NCBI RefSeq assembly: GCF_900156575.1
Contig: NZ_FTNY01000001.1
Location: 124,001 to 188,000, forward strand
From: Chryseobacterium shigense
Lineage (GTDB): Bacteria; Bacteroidota; Bacteroidia; Flavobacteriales; Weeksellaceae
Direction of reading: 5' to 3'
DNA length: 64,000 nucleotides
Positions within the stretch are counted from its first letter, which is position 1; the number at the start of each line of letters is the position of its first letter. The notes beneath the pieces were generated by a model. The model was not told the origin of the DNA, made no database searches, and saw only the letters and a program-made list of their open reading frames with translations. A program made the translations under genes and the position numbers. Positions 25,465 to 33,296 of this stretch are shown here, one piece after another.

Positions 25465-26409
25465 ATGGAATTTATATCACCCATCAAACAAATCATCAGT
25501 CAGTTAGAAAAAATACAGTCATTCAATGCACAGGATCCCTTAGATGATACCCGGAAATATCTTGAAACGATGTCACTTCAGCTCAGCGGAAAAAAAGAAT
25601 CTGTGGCGATGATCGAAGAACTGAATATTCCAATGGAAAAGCACCAGATCCCGATTCGTATCTACCGTCCGAAAGGAAAAACAACTCAGAAATCATCAGC
25701 TATTGTCTACATACATGGTGGATGGTTTATTGCGGGCAGTTTTGAAACCCATGATGCTGTAGTCCGTCAACTGGCCAATAAAACGGGATCAGCTGTGATT
25801 TTTGTTGATTATCGTTTAGCGCCTGAGCATCCTTTTCCGGCAGGATTAAATGACTCCATTGATACCGTAAAATGGATTGTTGACCATGCAGAATCCCTGG
25901 GAATTGATAAAGATAAGATTGGAATTATAGGCGACAGTGCCGGTGGAGCTCTTGCAGCCAGCGTTTCCACACAGATTGGAGAACTGCTGAAGTTCCAGAT
26001 ACTCATCTATCCGGCAGCGGATAATCAGCTTAATACTCAATCATGGGGAATTTATGAAACAGGTCCGGTTTTAAACAAAGAAGGCGGTATTCAGGCCTGG
26101 AAATGGTATCATCCTGAAGGTAATAGCAATCCAGATCCGTTGGCAGTTCCTATATTGATAAAAGATTTCAAAAATACACCATCTACACTGGTTTTTATCG
26201 CTGAACACGACGCTTTAAGAGACGAAGGTGAAGTACTTGCCCAAAATATGAAAGAAGCAGGAGTTCCTGTAGATATTCGTTTTTACAAAAATATGGTTCA
26301 CGGTTTTATGCATATGGGAGAAGTACTGAACGAAGTGGAGCAGGTGGCCGGTGAAATAGCGTCTTTCGTTCATCAACACCTTGAAATAGCCGTAGAAAAA
26401 GAAGGATGA
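25465..26409 (+). CDS. HSL-type alpha/beta-hydrolase (carboxylesterase)
   Basis: Starting at ATG 25465 the protein has 314 residues (MEFISPIKQ); an open frame extends 30 codons upstream from a non-ATG start and lacks family-like sequence. The oxyanion motif HGGWF and the nucleophile elbow GDSAGG with Ser158 identify the hormone-sensitive-lipase family, with the catalytic Asp in AEHDALRDEG and His in HGFMHMG. No signal peptide, so cytoplasmic. It overlaps the following MFS gene by 4 bases (ATGA) and is divergent from the HxlR regulator; together they may detoxify and export an ester-containing or electrophilic compound. This is inference from context. Confidence 0.88.
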   Translation: MEFISPIKQIISQLEKIQSFNAQDPLDDTRKYLETMSLQLSGKKESVAMIEELNIPMEKHQIPIRIYRPKGKTTQKSSAIVYIHGGWFIAGSFETHDAVVRQLANKTGSAVIFVDYRLAPEHPFPAGLNDSIDTVKWIVDHAESLGIDKDKIGIIGDSAGGALAASVSTQIGELLKFQILIYPAADNQLNTQSWGIYETGPVLNKEGGIQAWKWYHPEGNSNPDPLAVPILIKDFKNTPSTLVFIAEHDALRDEGEVLAQNMKEAGVPVDIRFYKNMVHGFMHMGEVLNEVEQVAGEIASFVHQHLEIAVEKEG

Positions 26410-27578
26410 AAAAGTACGCCTACATCGGATGCTTAGGATTCATTGCGGTGATTACCACAGAATTCGGAGTGATTGGAATATTACCCCAGATTGCAGAACA
26501 TTATCAGATAGGAATTGACAAAGCCGGGTGGCTGCTCAGTGCTTTTGCGCTGATTATTGCATTAACGGGGCCTTTTATGACCCTGTTAATGTCCGGATTT
26601 GACCGTAAAAAAGTGATGTTAACCGCTATTGCTATCTTCCTGTTTACGGCTGTAGTTTCGGCAATGTCACCACCGTTTTGGCTTCTGATGCTGGTGAGAA
26701 TACTTCCCGCATTTTTACAACCGGTCTATATTGCCACGGCTTTGTCTGTCGCAGTTTCCGGTGCAGATCAAAAACAGGCGAATAAGCTGATGGGAATTGT
26801 CTTTATCGGGGTAGCTCTGGCTATGGTGACTACAGTTCCTTTTGCAACTTGGCTGGCCAGTGTATGGATATGGGAATCTTCATTCATCGTGCAGGGGATT
26901 GTGAGTACATTAGCTTTAGCCGTGATCTATTGGTTACTTCCTCCAATGCCTGTGCAGGAAAAGAAATCGTACAAAAGCCAGCTTACTATTCTGACTAAGC
27001 CCACATTTATCGTCAGTACAGCCATGAATTTTTTCATGATCACTGCCTGGTTTTCTACCTACAGTTATTTTGCCGACTATCTGAATAAAGCCAAAGGAAT
27101 GGACGGAACGATGGTAAGTTACATGCTTTTCCTGTTCGGGATCATCGGTGTATTTTCAAACTGGATAGCGGGAAAAATGTTGAGCTGGAATGTCCCGAAA
27201 ACGACAGCTCTGTTTCTCTCTGGTACGGTTATTATGCCGTTCTTGCTGTATTTTTCCGGAGACAGTCTGCCTGCGAATATCATCAGTATCGCGGTTTGGG
27301 GCTTTCTATATTCACCAAGTTTTCAGAATGCGTCTACCTACATGATTTCTTCCGTCCCGGATTCTCTTGAATTTGCCAACAGCTTAGCAACTTCTTTTGG
27401 AAACCTCGGAGTAACTCTGGGAACGACCCTGGGGGGATGGATGATTGTGACAAAAGGAGCTTCATACAATCCATGGATAGGCCTTTTGTTTGGGATTTTA
27501 GCGTTTTTAATGATCATTCTTAGAAGTATATTGGAGAAAAGAGCTGAAAAGCAGAAAGTCATTATTCCGTGTTCGTAA
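26406..27578 (+). CDS. MFS transporter
   Basis: The 390-residue major-facilitator protein has twelve hydrophobic segments with the DHA1-type start TTEFGVIGILPQIAEHY and the loop 2-3 motif MSGFDRKKVML. Relatives are drug/proton antiporters such as the AraJ/CmlA-like group. Its start overlaps the stop of the esterase gene, so both are under the promoter between HxlR and the esterase. The 3' region before the DsbA-like gene carries a separate promoter and palindrome, so transcription probably does not need to continue. Confidence 0.87.
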   Translation: MKKYAYIGCLGFIAVITTEFGVIGILPQIAEHYQIGIDKAGWLLSAFALIIALTGPFMTLLMSGFDRKKVMLTAIAIFLFTAVVSAMSPPFWLLMLVRILPAFLQPVYIATALSVAVSGADQKQANKLMGIVFIGVALAMVTTVPFATWLASVWIWESSFIVQGIVSTLALAVIYWLLPPMPVQEKKSYKSQLTILTKPTFIVSTAMNFFMITAWFSTYSYFADYLNKAKGMDGTMVSYMLFLFGIIGVFSNWIAGKMLSWNVPKTTALFLSGTVIMPFLLYFSGDSLPANIISIAVWGFLYSPSFQNASTYMISSVPDSLEFANSLATSFGNLGVTLGTTLGGWMIVTKGASYNPWIGLLFGILAFLMIILRSILEKRAEKQKVIIPCS

Positions 27579-27581
27579 TAT

Positions 27582-27604
27582 ATTGTAACAAATTTTGTTA
27601 CAAT
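27582..27604. promoter_or_regulatory. 23-bp perfect palindrome (operator) before the DsbA-like gene
   Basis: Two perfect 11-base arms, ATTGTAACAAA and TTTGTTACAAT, flank a single central T. The right arm contains the -33 TTTG box (27594-27597), so a bound repressor would block the promoter. The core is related to the HxlR site at 25308. Confidence 0.65.
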
Positions 27605-27624
27605 TAAAAAAAGCCGTAATTTTG
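27594..27624 (+). promoter_or_regulatory. Consensus promoter for the DsbA-like gene
   Basis: TTTG at 27594-27597, exactly 19 bases, then TAATTTTG at 27617-27624. This fits the Bacteroidetes -33/-7 consensus and lies 39 bases before the start codon. Confidence 0.75.
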
Positions 27625-27662
27625 ATGAATAATAATTTCATCAAGAATTAAAACAATAAAAA

Positions 27663-28358
27663 ATGAAAATAGAAATATGGTCGGATGTCATGTGTCCGTT
27701 CTGCTATATCGGAAAGCATAATTTTGAGCAGGCTCTTGAAAAGCTGCCGTTTAAAGACGAAATCGAAGTAGAGTGGAAGAGCTTCCAGTTAGATCCAACT
27801 TTAGATGCTTCACAACCTCAGAATACTGTTGAATATTTTAAGGAGAAAAAAGGTTTTCCTGCAGAACAGGCATCTCAGATGATTGGTCAGGTAGCTCAGA
27901 TGGGGAAAAGTGCCGGAATTGATTTTAATTTCGAAAAAGCTTTAATCATCAATACATTTACAGCACACAAACTGCTTCATCTTGCTAAGAAATACGGTAA
28001 GGCTAATGAAATGGAAGAAGCGCTTTTCATTGCTCATTTTACCGACGGAAAAAATGTTGGAGATATAGAAGAACTTGTTTCTCTTGCTGAGAATTTAGGG
28101 ATTGATAAGGATGAGGCAAGACAGGCTTTAACATCAGATGTATTCGATTCTGAAATTAACCAGGATATTCAGGAGGCTAAAAACAATGGTATTTCCAGCG
28201 TTCCTTTTTTTGTTCTGAATGGAAAATATGCTGTATCCGGAGCACAACCTGCTGAAGTTTTTGCAGATGCGCTTCAACAGACGTATAAAGAAACGGTGAG
28301 CCCGTTTAAGGATCTTTCCAAAGAAGGAGGTGCCTCTTGTGATATCGATGGATGCTAG
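27663..28358 (+). CDS. DsbA-family thioredoxin-like oxidoreductase (FrnE-like)
   Basis: The 231-residue cytoplasmic protein begins MKIEIWSDVMCPFCYIGKHN, with the redox motif CPFC at residues 11-14, and has the FrnE/DsbA_2 layout with a helical insertion and a cis-Pro segment ISSVPFFVLNGKYAVSGAQ. A C-terminal Cys pair (SCDIDGC) is also typical of this subgroup. Members act as cytoplasmic disulfide oxidoreductases or isomerases linked to oxidative stress. The gene has its own consensus promoter with an overlapping palindrome and is monocistronic. Its 3' side opens into a repeat-rich spacer. Confidence 0.9.
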   Translation: MKIEIWSDVMCPFCYIGKHNFEQALEKLPFKDEIEVEWKSFQLDPTLDASQPQNTVEYFKEKKGFPAEQASQMIGQVAQMGKSAGIDFNFEKALIINTFTAHKLLHLAKKYGKANEMEEALFIAHFTDGKNVGDIEELVSLAENLGIDKDEARQALTSDVFDSEINQDIQEAKNNGISSVPFFVLNGKYAVSGAQPAEVFADALQQTYKETVSPFKDLSKEGGASCDIDGC

Positions 28359-28362
28359 AGTT

Positions 28363-28525
28363 TTTTGGAGTTTAAAGTTATGAATTATGAGTGATGAGTT
28401 GGTTGTGCTATGTATGGTTCGTGATGCTGCCTCCAATTTACAGAGATTATCAGCTTATCTCGACCGCAATTCCCCTTCTTTGAAGGGGTGGATTTTTGCA
28501 AAGCAAAAAGACGGGGTAGTTAAAT
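28363..28525. repeat. 163-bp direct repeat unit A with double hairpin
   Basis: The unit starts TTTTGGAGTTTAAAG, contains heptads (ATGAATT, ATGAGTG, ATGAGTT) and ends in the double-hairpin core 28467-28523. A near-identical copy begins 318 bases downstream. The units differ by one indel and a few substitutions. Confidence 0.85.
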
Positions 28526-28680
28526 AAAAGCGAATTGATATATCGCCGTATCAATATATTATTTTTTCAACCACAAATAGCACCAATAGCTTCACTAATA
28601 TCACAAACGATCAAACGAAAGTAATATTTGTGGAATTCGTGAAAAAGATGAGTGACATAAATGTTTTCAATGAAAAATAT
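28526..28680. other. Spacer between repeat units
   Basis: No gene seen. It is AT-rich DNA containing a GTGGAATTCGTG-type sequence that reads like another low-grade dispersed intergenic repeat. Confidence 0.4.
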
Positions 28681-28842
28681 TTTTGGAGTTTAAAGTTATG
28701 AATTATGAGTGATGAGTTGGTTGTGCTATGTATGGTTCGTGATGCTGCCCCAATTTACAGAGATCATCAGCTTATCTCGACCGCAATTCCCCTTCTTTGA
28801 AGGGGTGGATTTTTGCAAAGCAAAAAGACGGGGTAGTTAAAT
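28681..28842. repeat. 162-bp direct repeat unit B with double hairpin
   Basis: Second copy of unit A, with hairpin core at 28785-28841 having stems CCCCTTC/GAAGGGG (loop TTT) and TTTTTGC/GCAAAAA (loop AAA). Confidence 0.85.
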
Positions 28843-28862
28843 CCTAAAAGCTAATTCAGTAT

Positions 28863-28890
28863 AAAACACCTCAAACCGGGGTGTTTTTTT
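28863..28890 (+). terminator. Terminator-like hairpin
   Basis: Stem AAAACACC/GGTGTTTT with a 9-base loop, followed by T residues. It lies 500 bases beyond the DsbA-like gene and 84 bases before the nucleosidase start, so it may end transcription through the repeat region. Confidence 0.6.
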
Positions 28891-28973
28891 GTTCAGTACA
28901 GATTATAAAAAACAGGAAAAAGGTTCCCGTTTTAGCCGTTCAATGCTTATTTTTGTTTAAATATTTATGTTCA

Positions 28974-29552
28974 ATGATAAAAATCAATACCGAAGCTCAT
29001 TATCCGGTTTCTGAAACGCTGTTTGTCTTTGCTTTGGATTCGGAAGCAGGAAAAGCTTTTGAAGGAAAAAATAAACTGGTAACAGGAATAGGAAAAGTAA
29101 ATGCTGCGATTGAACTGACCAGAGAAATTCATTTCAGAAAACCTAAACTGATCGTTAATCTGGGGTCCGCAGGAAGTAAAAGCTTCGGAAAAGGTGAAGT
29201 CGTTTGCTGTACAAAATTTATTCAGCGCGATATGGATGTGAGAGGTCTCGGTTTCAGTCTTTATGAAACCCCTTTATCCGGAATTCCGCCTGTTCTGGAA
29301 TACGGTCTTCAGATGAATGGCCTGGAAGAAGGAATTTGCGGCAGCGGCGACAGTTTTGAGATGAATCATTCTGAAACGGATTATAATATTGTAGATATGG
29401 AAGCCTATCCGCTTGCACTCATTGCTAAGAAAGAAAACATCCCTTTCCTGTGCCTGAAATATATCTCAGACGATGCAGGCAGCGATGCCGCAGAGGACTG
29501 GGCCGTTCAGGTACATCTGGCTTCTGAAGCGTTTAAGAAATTATTATTTTAA
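28974..29552 (+). CDS. Nucleoside phosphorylase-like (MTA/SAH nucleosidase-type) protein
   Basis: The protein of 192 residues is read from ATG 28974 (MIKINTEAHYP); an upstream in-frame ATG at 28881 gives an unrelated hydrophobic extension next to a terminator and is rejected. It has the PNP/UDP fold pattern: TGIGKVNAA, VNLGSAGS, a nucleobase-binding region and the VDMEAYPLA segment with the ribose-binding Met-Glu pair, then YISDDAG with the catalytic Asp. It is shorter than typical MTA/SAH nucleosidases (about 230 residues), so the substrate should be treated as open. It heads a three-gene operon with a GNAT and a Crp-like gene at 12-base spacings. Confidence 0.82.
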   Translation: MIKINTEAHYPVSETLFVFALDSEAGKAFEGKNKLVTGIGKVNAAIELTREIHFRKPKLIVNLGSAGSKSFGKGEVVCCTKFIQRDMDVRGLGFSLYETPLSGIPPVLEYGLQMNGLEEGICGSGDSFEMNHSETDYNIVDMEAYPLALIAKKENIPFLCLKYISDDAGSDAAEDWAVQVHLASEAFKKLLF

Positions 29553-29564
29553 CAAAAAAGAAAT

Positions 29565-30089
29565 ATGGCATCTATTATCATTAATACAGCTTCTACTGAA
29601 GATCTTGAAACCATACAGAGTCTGGGTAGACAGACATTCTCCGAAACCTTTGCGGAAAGTAATTCCGAAGAGGCCATGAAAACGTACCTGGATGAAAGTT
29701 TCAGTACGGAAAAAGTAAAGTTGGAATTAAATAACCCCGATTCTCATTTCTTTATTGCCTGGGAAGAGGATAATCCTGTTGGCTATCTAAAATTGAATTC
29801 CGGAGCGGCACAAACTGAACTGAAGGACGATGATACTTCCCTGGAAATAGAGCGTATTTACGTCAAAAAAAGTCACCACGGACAGAAAGTAGGACAATTA
29901 CTGTATGATAAAGCGTTAGAAAGCGCTCAAAGTCTTGGCAAAAATTATCTTTGGCTTGGCGTCTGGGAAAAGAACCTGAGAGCACTGAGTTTTTACAGAA
30001 AAAATGGTTTTGAGGAATTCGGAAGCCATACTTTTACGTTGGGAAATGATGATCAGACCGATCTGATGATGAAGAAAATTTTAGATTAA
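29565..30089 (+). CDS. GNAT-family N-acetyltransferase
   Basis: The 174-residue protein is a single GNAT domain. The acetyl-CoA-binding motif reads VKKSHHGQKVGQLLYDKAL, followed by LWLGVWEKNLRALSFYRKNGFEE, typical of the RimI/PaiA-like subgroup that acetylates amines or peptides. Substrate unknown. Twelve bases separate it from the nucleosidase upstream and twelve from the Crp-like gene downstream, so the three are co-transcribed. Confidence 0.88.
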   Translation: MASIIINTASTEDLETIQSLGRQTFSETFAESNSEEAMKTYLDESFSTEKVKLELNNPDSHFFIAWEEDNPVGYLKLNSGAAQTELKDDDTSLEIERIYVKKSHHGQKVGQLLYDKALESAQSLGKNYLWLGVWEKNLRALSFYRKNGFEEFGSHTFTLGNDDQTDLMMKKILD

Positions 30090-30101
30090 TAACCATCAGC
30101 T

Positions 30102-30671
30102 TTGAAAGAACTTTTAGAAGAGATCAATTCCTATTACCCATTATCAGCAAAAACGGCTGAGGCGCTGATGAATATCTGTACGGAAGAAACATTTCGTAAA
30201 AACGATCTTCTTCAGGAAGCCGGAACTGCAGCCAGATACTATTATTTTATACAATCAGGGTTGGTGGGCTATTATACTGTAGATGAACAGGGAGATTCTG
30301 TGTATAAAATTTTCTTTGAAGAAAAGAGTTTTGTGGCTTCTACTGCGGCTGTGATCAAGGATAAACCCAGTGAGTTTAATATTGTTGCGCTGGAAGACTG
30401 TTCAGTGATCAAATATCCTGCAAAGGCTTTCAGAGAGCTGATCAACCGATATCACGATCTGGCATTATTTCAAATTCATTATCTGGAAAAAAACTGGGTC
30501 GTAAAAAAAGAACCGCTTGAGATTTCTTTAAAGCATGAAACAGCCAAACGTCGCTATTTACAGTTATTGCAGAATAAACATCTGCATGACCGTCTTAAAC
30601 AGCATCATATTGCCTCTTATCTGGGCATTACACCCACTCAGCTGAGCCGCATAAAAAAAGAAATAAACTGA
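30102..30671 (+). CDS. Crp/Fnr-family transcriptional regulator (TTG start)
   Basis: The 189-residue protein starts at TTG 30102 (MKELLEEINSYYPLS); the next ATG would remove the first 22 residues and part of the sensor domain. A cNMP-binding-like barrel (about 20-110, RKNDLLQEAG, YYFIQSGLVGYY) is followed by a C-terminal HTH with HIASYLGITPTQLSRIKKE. It belongs to the same short subgroup as the protein at 2425-3006. It ends an operon with a nucleosidase and an acetyltransferase and is followed directly by a terminator hairpin. Confidence 0.87.
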   Translation: MKELLEEINSYYPLSAKTAEALMNICTEETFRKNDLLQEAGTAARYYYFIQSGLVGYYTVDEQGDSVYKIFFEEKSFVASTAAVIKDKPSEFNIVALEDCSVIKYPAKAFRELINRYHDLALFQIHYLEKNWVVKKEPLEISLKHETAKRRYLQLLQNKHLHDRLKQHHIASYLGITPTQLSRIKKEIN

Positions 30672-30672
30672 C

Positions 30673-30702
30673 AAAAGCTTCAACATATGTTGAGGCTTTT
30701 TT
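30673..30702 (+). terminator. Rho-independent terminator
   Basis: Stem AAAGCTTCAAC/GTTGAGGCTTT (one T-G pair) with a 4-base loop and a T tract begins two bases after the Crp-like stop codon. Confidence 0.85.
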
Positions 30703-30781
30703 ATTTTATCGGCCGCATATTTGTACCGTAATCAAGAACAATGGTATGGTTAGCCAGCCACAACGTGGCGATTTAGCCTAA

Positions 30782-30800
30782 GATAGGATGCAGTCCTATC
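30782..30800. promoter_or_regulatory. Inverted repeat before the secreted esterase
   Basis: GATAGGA, five bases, TCCTATC forms a perfect 7-bp inverted repeat 20 bases before the esterase start. A second small hairpin GCCA-CAACG-TGGC lies just upstream. It could be an operator or a 5'-UTR structure. Confidence 0.4.
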
Positions 30801-30819
30801 AGATTTAAAATTATATCCT

Positions 30820-31632
30820 ATGAAAAATATAGTAAGCATTATCTGTTTAATAACGGTATCTACACAGCTTTCCGCACAGAAAATCATTCATAAAGAAGTG
30901 TTCAGTGCCAGAATGAATAAGAACATTAAAACCATTATCATCACCCCGGATGTACAGCAGGGAACAACCTATCCATCGGTGTATATTCTTCACGGGTATA
31001 GCGGAAATCCCGACAGAACGATCAAACAGGATATTCCTGATCTGGTTCAGAAAGCGCAGGAATATAAGATGATCTATGTGTTGCCGGACGGAAATTTCAA
31101 TTCATGGTATTTAGACAGTCCATTGGTTAAAGATTCCCAGTATCAGACTTTTATCGGGCAGGAACTTGTGGATTTTGTCAATAAAAACTATCCTGTGAAA
31201 AACGACAGAAAATTCCGCGGTATCCTGGGCTGGAGCATGGGAGGTTATGGCGCTGTGAACATTGGTACGACATACAATAAAACGTTTGGCATCGTTGGAA
31301 GTTCTTGTGGTGCTTTGGATCTGGCCTCATTTGGAGAAGGGTACATGAAATATCAGGTAGATAAAGTAGCCGGTCCTGTGATTTCGTTAAATCCTAAATT
31401 TCTTACAGATAATAAGGTGAAAACAATGGCTTCAGCAGATCAGCAGTATATCTTTGACTGCGGTACGGAAGACATCCAGATGATTGCTATGAACAGAAAT
31501 TTTCATAAAAAACTAACCGACCAAAAGATTCCGCATCTTTATATAGAGTCCTTAGGAATCCATGATCCTAAATACTGGAGCAGATCTTTATCTGAGCAGC
31601 TGACTTTATTTGATCGGTTTTTCAAGCCATAA
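30820..31632 (+). CDS. Secreted esterase (S-formylglutathione hydrolase/esterase D-like)
   Basis: The 270-residue protein has a signal peptide (MKNIVSIICLITVSTQLSAQ) and an esterase-D-type alpha/beta-hydrolase domain. LHGYSGNPD forms the oxyanion region, GWSMGGYGA holds the nucleophile Ser139, Asp is in FDCGTED, and His is in LGIHDPKYW. Relatives include feruloyl esterases, mycolyltransferase-like proteins and enterobactin esterases, so an extracytoplasmic ester substrate is likely. It is 350 bases from the siderophore locus, and ferric-siderophore ester cleavage is a speculative option only. The transcript appears monocistronic. Confidence 0.87.
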   Translation: MKNIVSIICLITVSTQLSAQKIIHKEVFSARMNKNIKTIIITPDVQQGTTYPSVYILHGYSGNPDRTIKQDIPDLVQKAQEYKMIYVLPDGNFNSWYLDSPLVKDSQYQTFIGQELVDFVNKNYPVKNDRKFRGILGWSMGGYGAVNIGTTYNKTFGIVGSSCGALDLASFGEGYMKYQVDKVAGPVISLNPKFLTDNKVKTMASADQQYIFDCGTEDIQMIAMNRNFHKKLTDQKIPHLYIESLGIHDPKYWSRSLSEQLTLFDRFFKP

Positions 31633-31714
31633 AATTGAGCTTATATAAATTGCTGTATTTATCTTAATTATAGTGTTTTGTATTGCTTTATTTGAAGTTG
31701 AAAGCAACGTCTCC

Positions 31715-31749
31715 TAGCCATGTCAAGGTTTTGAACCTTGACATGGCTA
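31715..31749. repeat. Perfect 16-bp stem hairpin
   Basis: Arms TAGCCATGTCAAGGTT (31715-31730) and its exact complement (31734-31749) are separated by loop TTG. No T tract follows on either strand, so it is not a standard terminator. Confidence 0.85.
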
Positions 31750-31763
31750 ACAGGGCTCAAATC

Positions 31764-31893
31764 TTTAAACCATTAAGATGAATTAAGATGATAAGAATAG
31801 TTAAGAAAAATCAAATGATTTTTTAAGCCATACCTTTAAAAGCGAAGCTAACCTTAATCATCTTAAACACTTAAATGCTCTTAATGGTTTAAA
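31764..31893. repeat. 130-bp palindromic element, copy 1
   Basis: It is bounded by a perfect 14-bp terminal inverted repeat, TTTAAACCATTAAG and CTTAATGGTTTAAA, with further internal pairing (TTAAGATGA with TCATCTTAA) and a central TTAAGAAAAATCA/TGATTTTTTAA hairpin. A second copy lies at 47201-47331. Size and symmetry fit a non-coding mobile or structural repeat. Confidence 0.75.
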
Positions 31894-31982
31894 TATTTTT
31901 CAGGTTAAAAAAAATCCTTTTAAGCACAAAGCTTAAAAGGATCCATCATAATTATTATCAAATAAATATCTAATAGAACATT

Positions 31983-33080
31983 TTAAATGTTTTCGAAATT
32001 TTTACCCAAATGCTCTTCAATCACAAAGAACGGGTCTTCTGTAAGCGTGTGGGCTCTCATTTCCATCAGACTCACTTTACTCATCATGCGAAGCATAATT
32101 CTCCTTTGACATTCGTGCTCCACGCCGTCGATATTTCTTACCCCGGCACGGAAAGCTGATCTTCCGTGAGCACATAAATGGTTGTTCACCAATATTACAT
32201 CTCCGGCCTGTGGGGTAAAACCTGAATAGATCAGATCTCTTGCCTCTTCCCAGAATTCCGTCAAATGGCTGTGGGCATCATCAGTCTGCTTAATGCTTGG
32301 GTTGAATAGCTGTTCGGCAGCATCAAACCTCATAAAAGGCAGTTCATAATTACCATACAACACCGCATCCAGTTTCTCTTCTTCCTCCATACCGGTCTCT
32401 AAATTGGCATCTTTCGGTATTTTATACATACGCTCAAAAAGAGGTCTGAAATTTTCCCCGATAGCTCCGTGAGAACGGATGGAGTATAGGGTAGAAGGTA
32501 CCTGCTCTTCATTACGGATATACATAAAGCTTAAAAAGTCTGCCTGATGTTTCAGGAACGCATCTTCCGTATGCACATAAAGATCTGTTGAAGACCCCGA
32601 TCCTGTTTGCGTTTCTCTCATTTTTTCATCCGGGATAATCGCATGCATTAATCCTCCTCCTTTACGCTGAGAATAGTATTGTACAGGTTTTGATGGAAGG
32701 GCTCCGTGAATCAAAGCACACGCAAAACCATAGATATTGAATTTGGAATAATCCGCAGACTGCCAGTTAGGAGGTGTATTCCCGATACTTTCCTGATCGA
32801 TGTCCATTAATCCTTTGAATACCAATGCTCCATACTGATGTATTGAGAAGTCGCTGGCAAAATCAGCAGCTATATGTAGAATTCTTTCCGGCAAAAAATA
32901 AGAAGCCAGTTGATGAACGTGGGTAATGAAGTCTCTATTTTCATAGCTGCCATATTTTCTCTGAAGATGCGCCGCCGCATCTTGTATCATTCTTCTTTCC
33001 TGAGCAGTGAGCTCAATGATTCTCGGAAGCAGTTTTACCGCAGTAATACTGTCGTTATCTAAAATTTTTAGCGAATTCAT
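31983..33080 (-). CDS. Fe(II)/2-oxoglutarate dioxygenase, probable L-lysine 4-hydroxylase
   Basis: Starting at the ATG at 33080 the protein has 365 residues (MNSLKILDND); an upstream extension of 47 hydrophobic residues overlaps the promoter and is rejected. It belongs to the clavaminate-synthase/VioC-like TauD superfamily: the metal ligands HTE at 170-172 (the HxE variant of HxD) and distal His305 in AHGRSAF, with an Arg-rich 2-oxoglutarate region ECQRRIMLR. Lysine 3- and 4-hydroxylases and arginine beta-hydroxylases of flavobacteria have this form. Divergent from a decarboxylase-first siderophore operon, it most plausibly makes 4-hydroxylysine, which on decarboxylation gives 3-hydroxycadaverine. 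The regiochemistry is inference. Confidence 0.82.
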   Translation of the reverse strand: MNSLKILDNDSITAVKLLPRIIELTAQERRMIQDAAAHLQRKYGSYENRDFITHVHQLASYFLPERILHIAADFASDFSIHQYGALVFKGLMDIDQESIGNTPPNWQSADYSKFNIYGFACALIHGALPSKPVQYYSQRKGGGLMHAIIPDEKMRETQTGSGSSTDLYVHTEDAFLKHQADFLSFMYIRNEEQVPSTLYSIRSHGAIGENFRPLFERMYKIPKDANLETGMEEEEKLDAVLYGNYELPFMRFDAAEQLFNPSIKQTDDAHSHLTEFWEEARDLIYSGFTPQAGDVILVNNHLCAHGRSAFRAGVRNIDGVEHECQRRIMLRMMSKVSLMEMRAHTLTEDPFFVIEEHLGKNFENI

Positions 33081-33152
33081 TAAAAAAATATTTGGTGTGT
33101 GAATATAATTTTTATATTTGTTTTTAATTATTCTAAATAACAATAGACGGTT

Positions 33153-33183
33153 CAAATTTAGGAATAATTTATCAATCACCAAA
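33153..33183 (-). promoter_or_regulatory. Consensus promoter for the lysine hydroxylase gene
   Basis: On the minus strand TTTG (complement of 33180-33183), 19 bases, then TAAATTTG (complement of 33153-33160). The spacer contains a TTGATAAATTATT stretch that partly resembles a Fur box, so iron control is possible but unproven. Confidence 0.7.
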
Positions 33184-33296
33184 AAAAACTTGAATAAATG
33201 TAAAAAATAAAAACTTGACAATCAAGTATATACATCTATATGCTATACACACTTTACACTACTTATTGATTTAAAAAATCACCATACAAATACCAT

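Larger units (their letters stand above)
31633..31982. other. 350-bp convergent spacer with two repeats
   Basis: No gene is seen. It holds a 16-bp-stem hairpin (31715-31749) and a 130-bp palindromic repeat (31764-31893) between the convergent esterase and dioxygenase genes. Confidence 0.6.

Noticed and set aside
28134..28436. Minus-strand ORF at the 3' end of the DsbA-like gene
   Set aside because: Antisense overlap with a gene that has clear family motifs, extending into repeat unit A.
28881..28973. Upstream ATG giving a longer nucleosidase
   Set aside because: It begins inside the terminator hairpin and encodes no family-like residues; MIKINTEAHYP at 28974 fits.
29473..29679. Overlapping ORF at the nucleosidase-GNAT junction
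   Set aside because: It is an out-of-frame reading across two well-supported genes.
33081..33221. 47-residue N-terminal extension of the dioxygenase
   Set aside because: It is hydrophobic and AT-biased and overlaps the consensus promoter at 33153-33183, so translation must begin at 33080.
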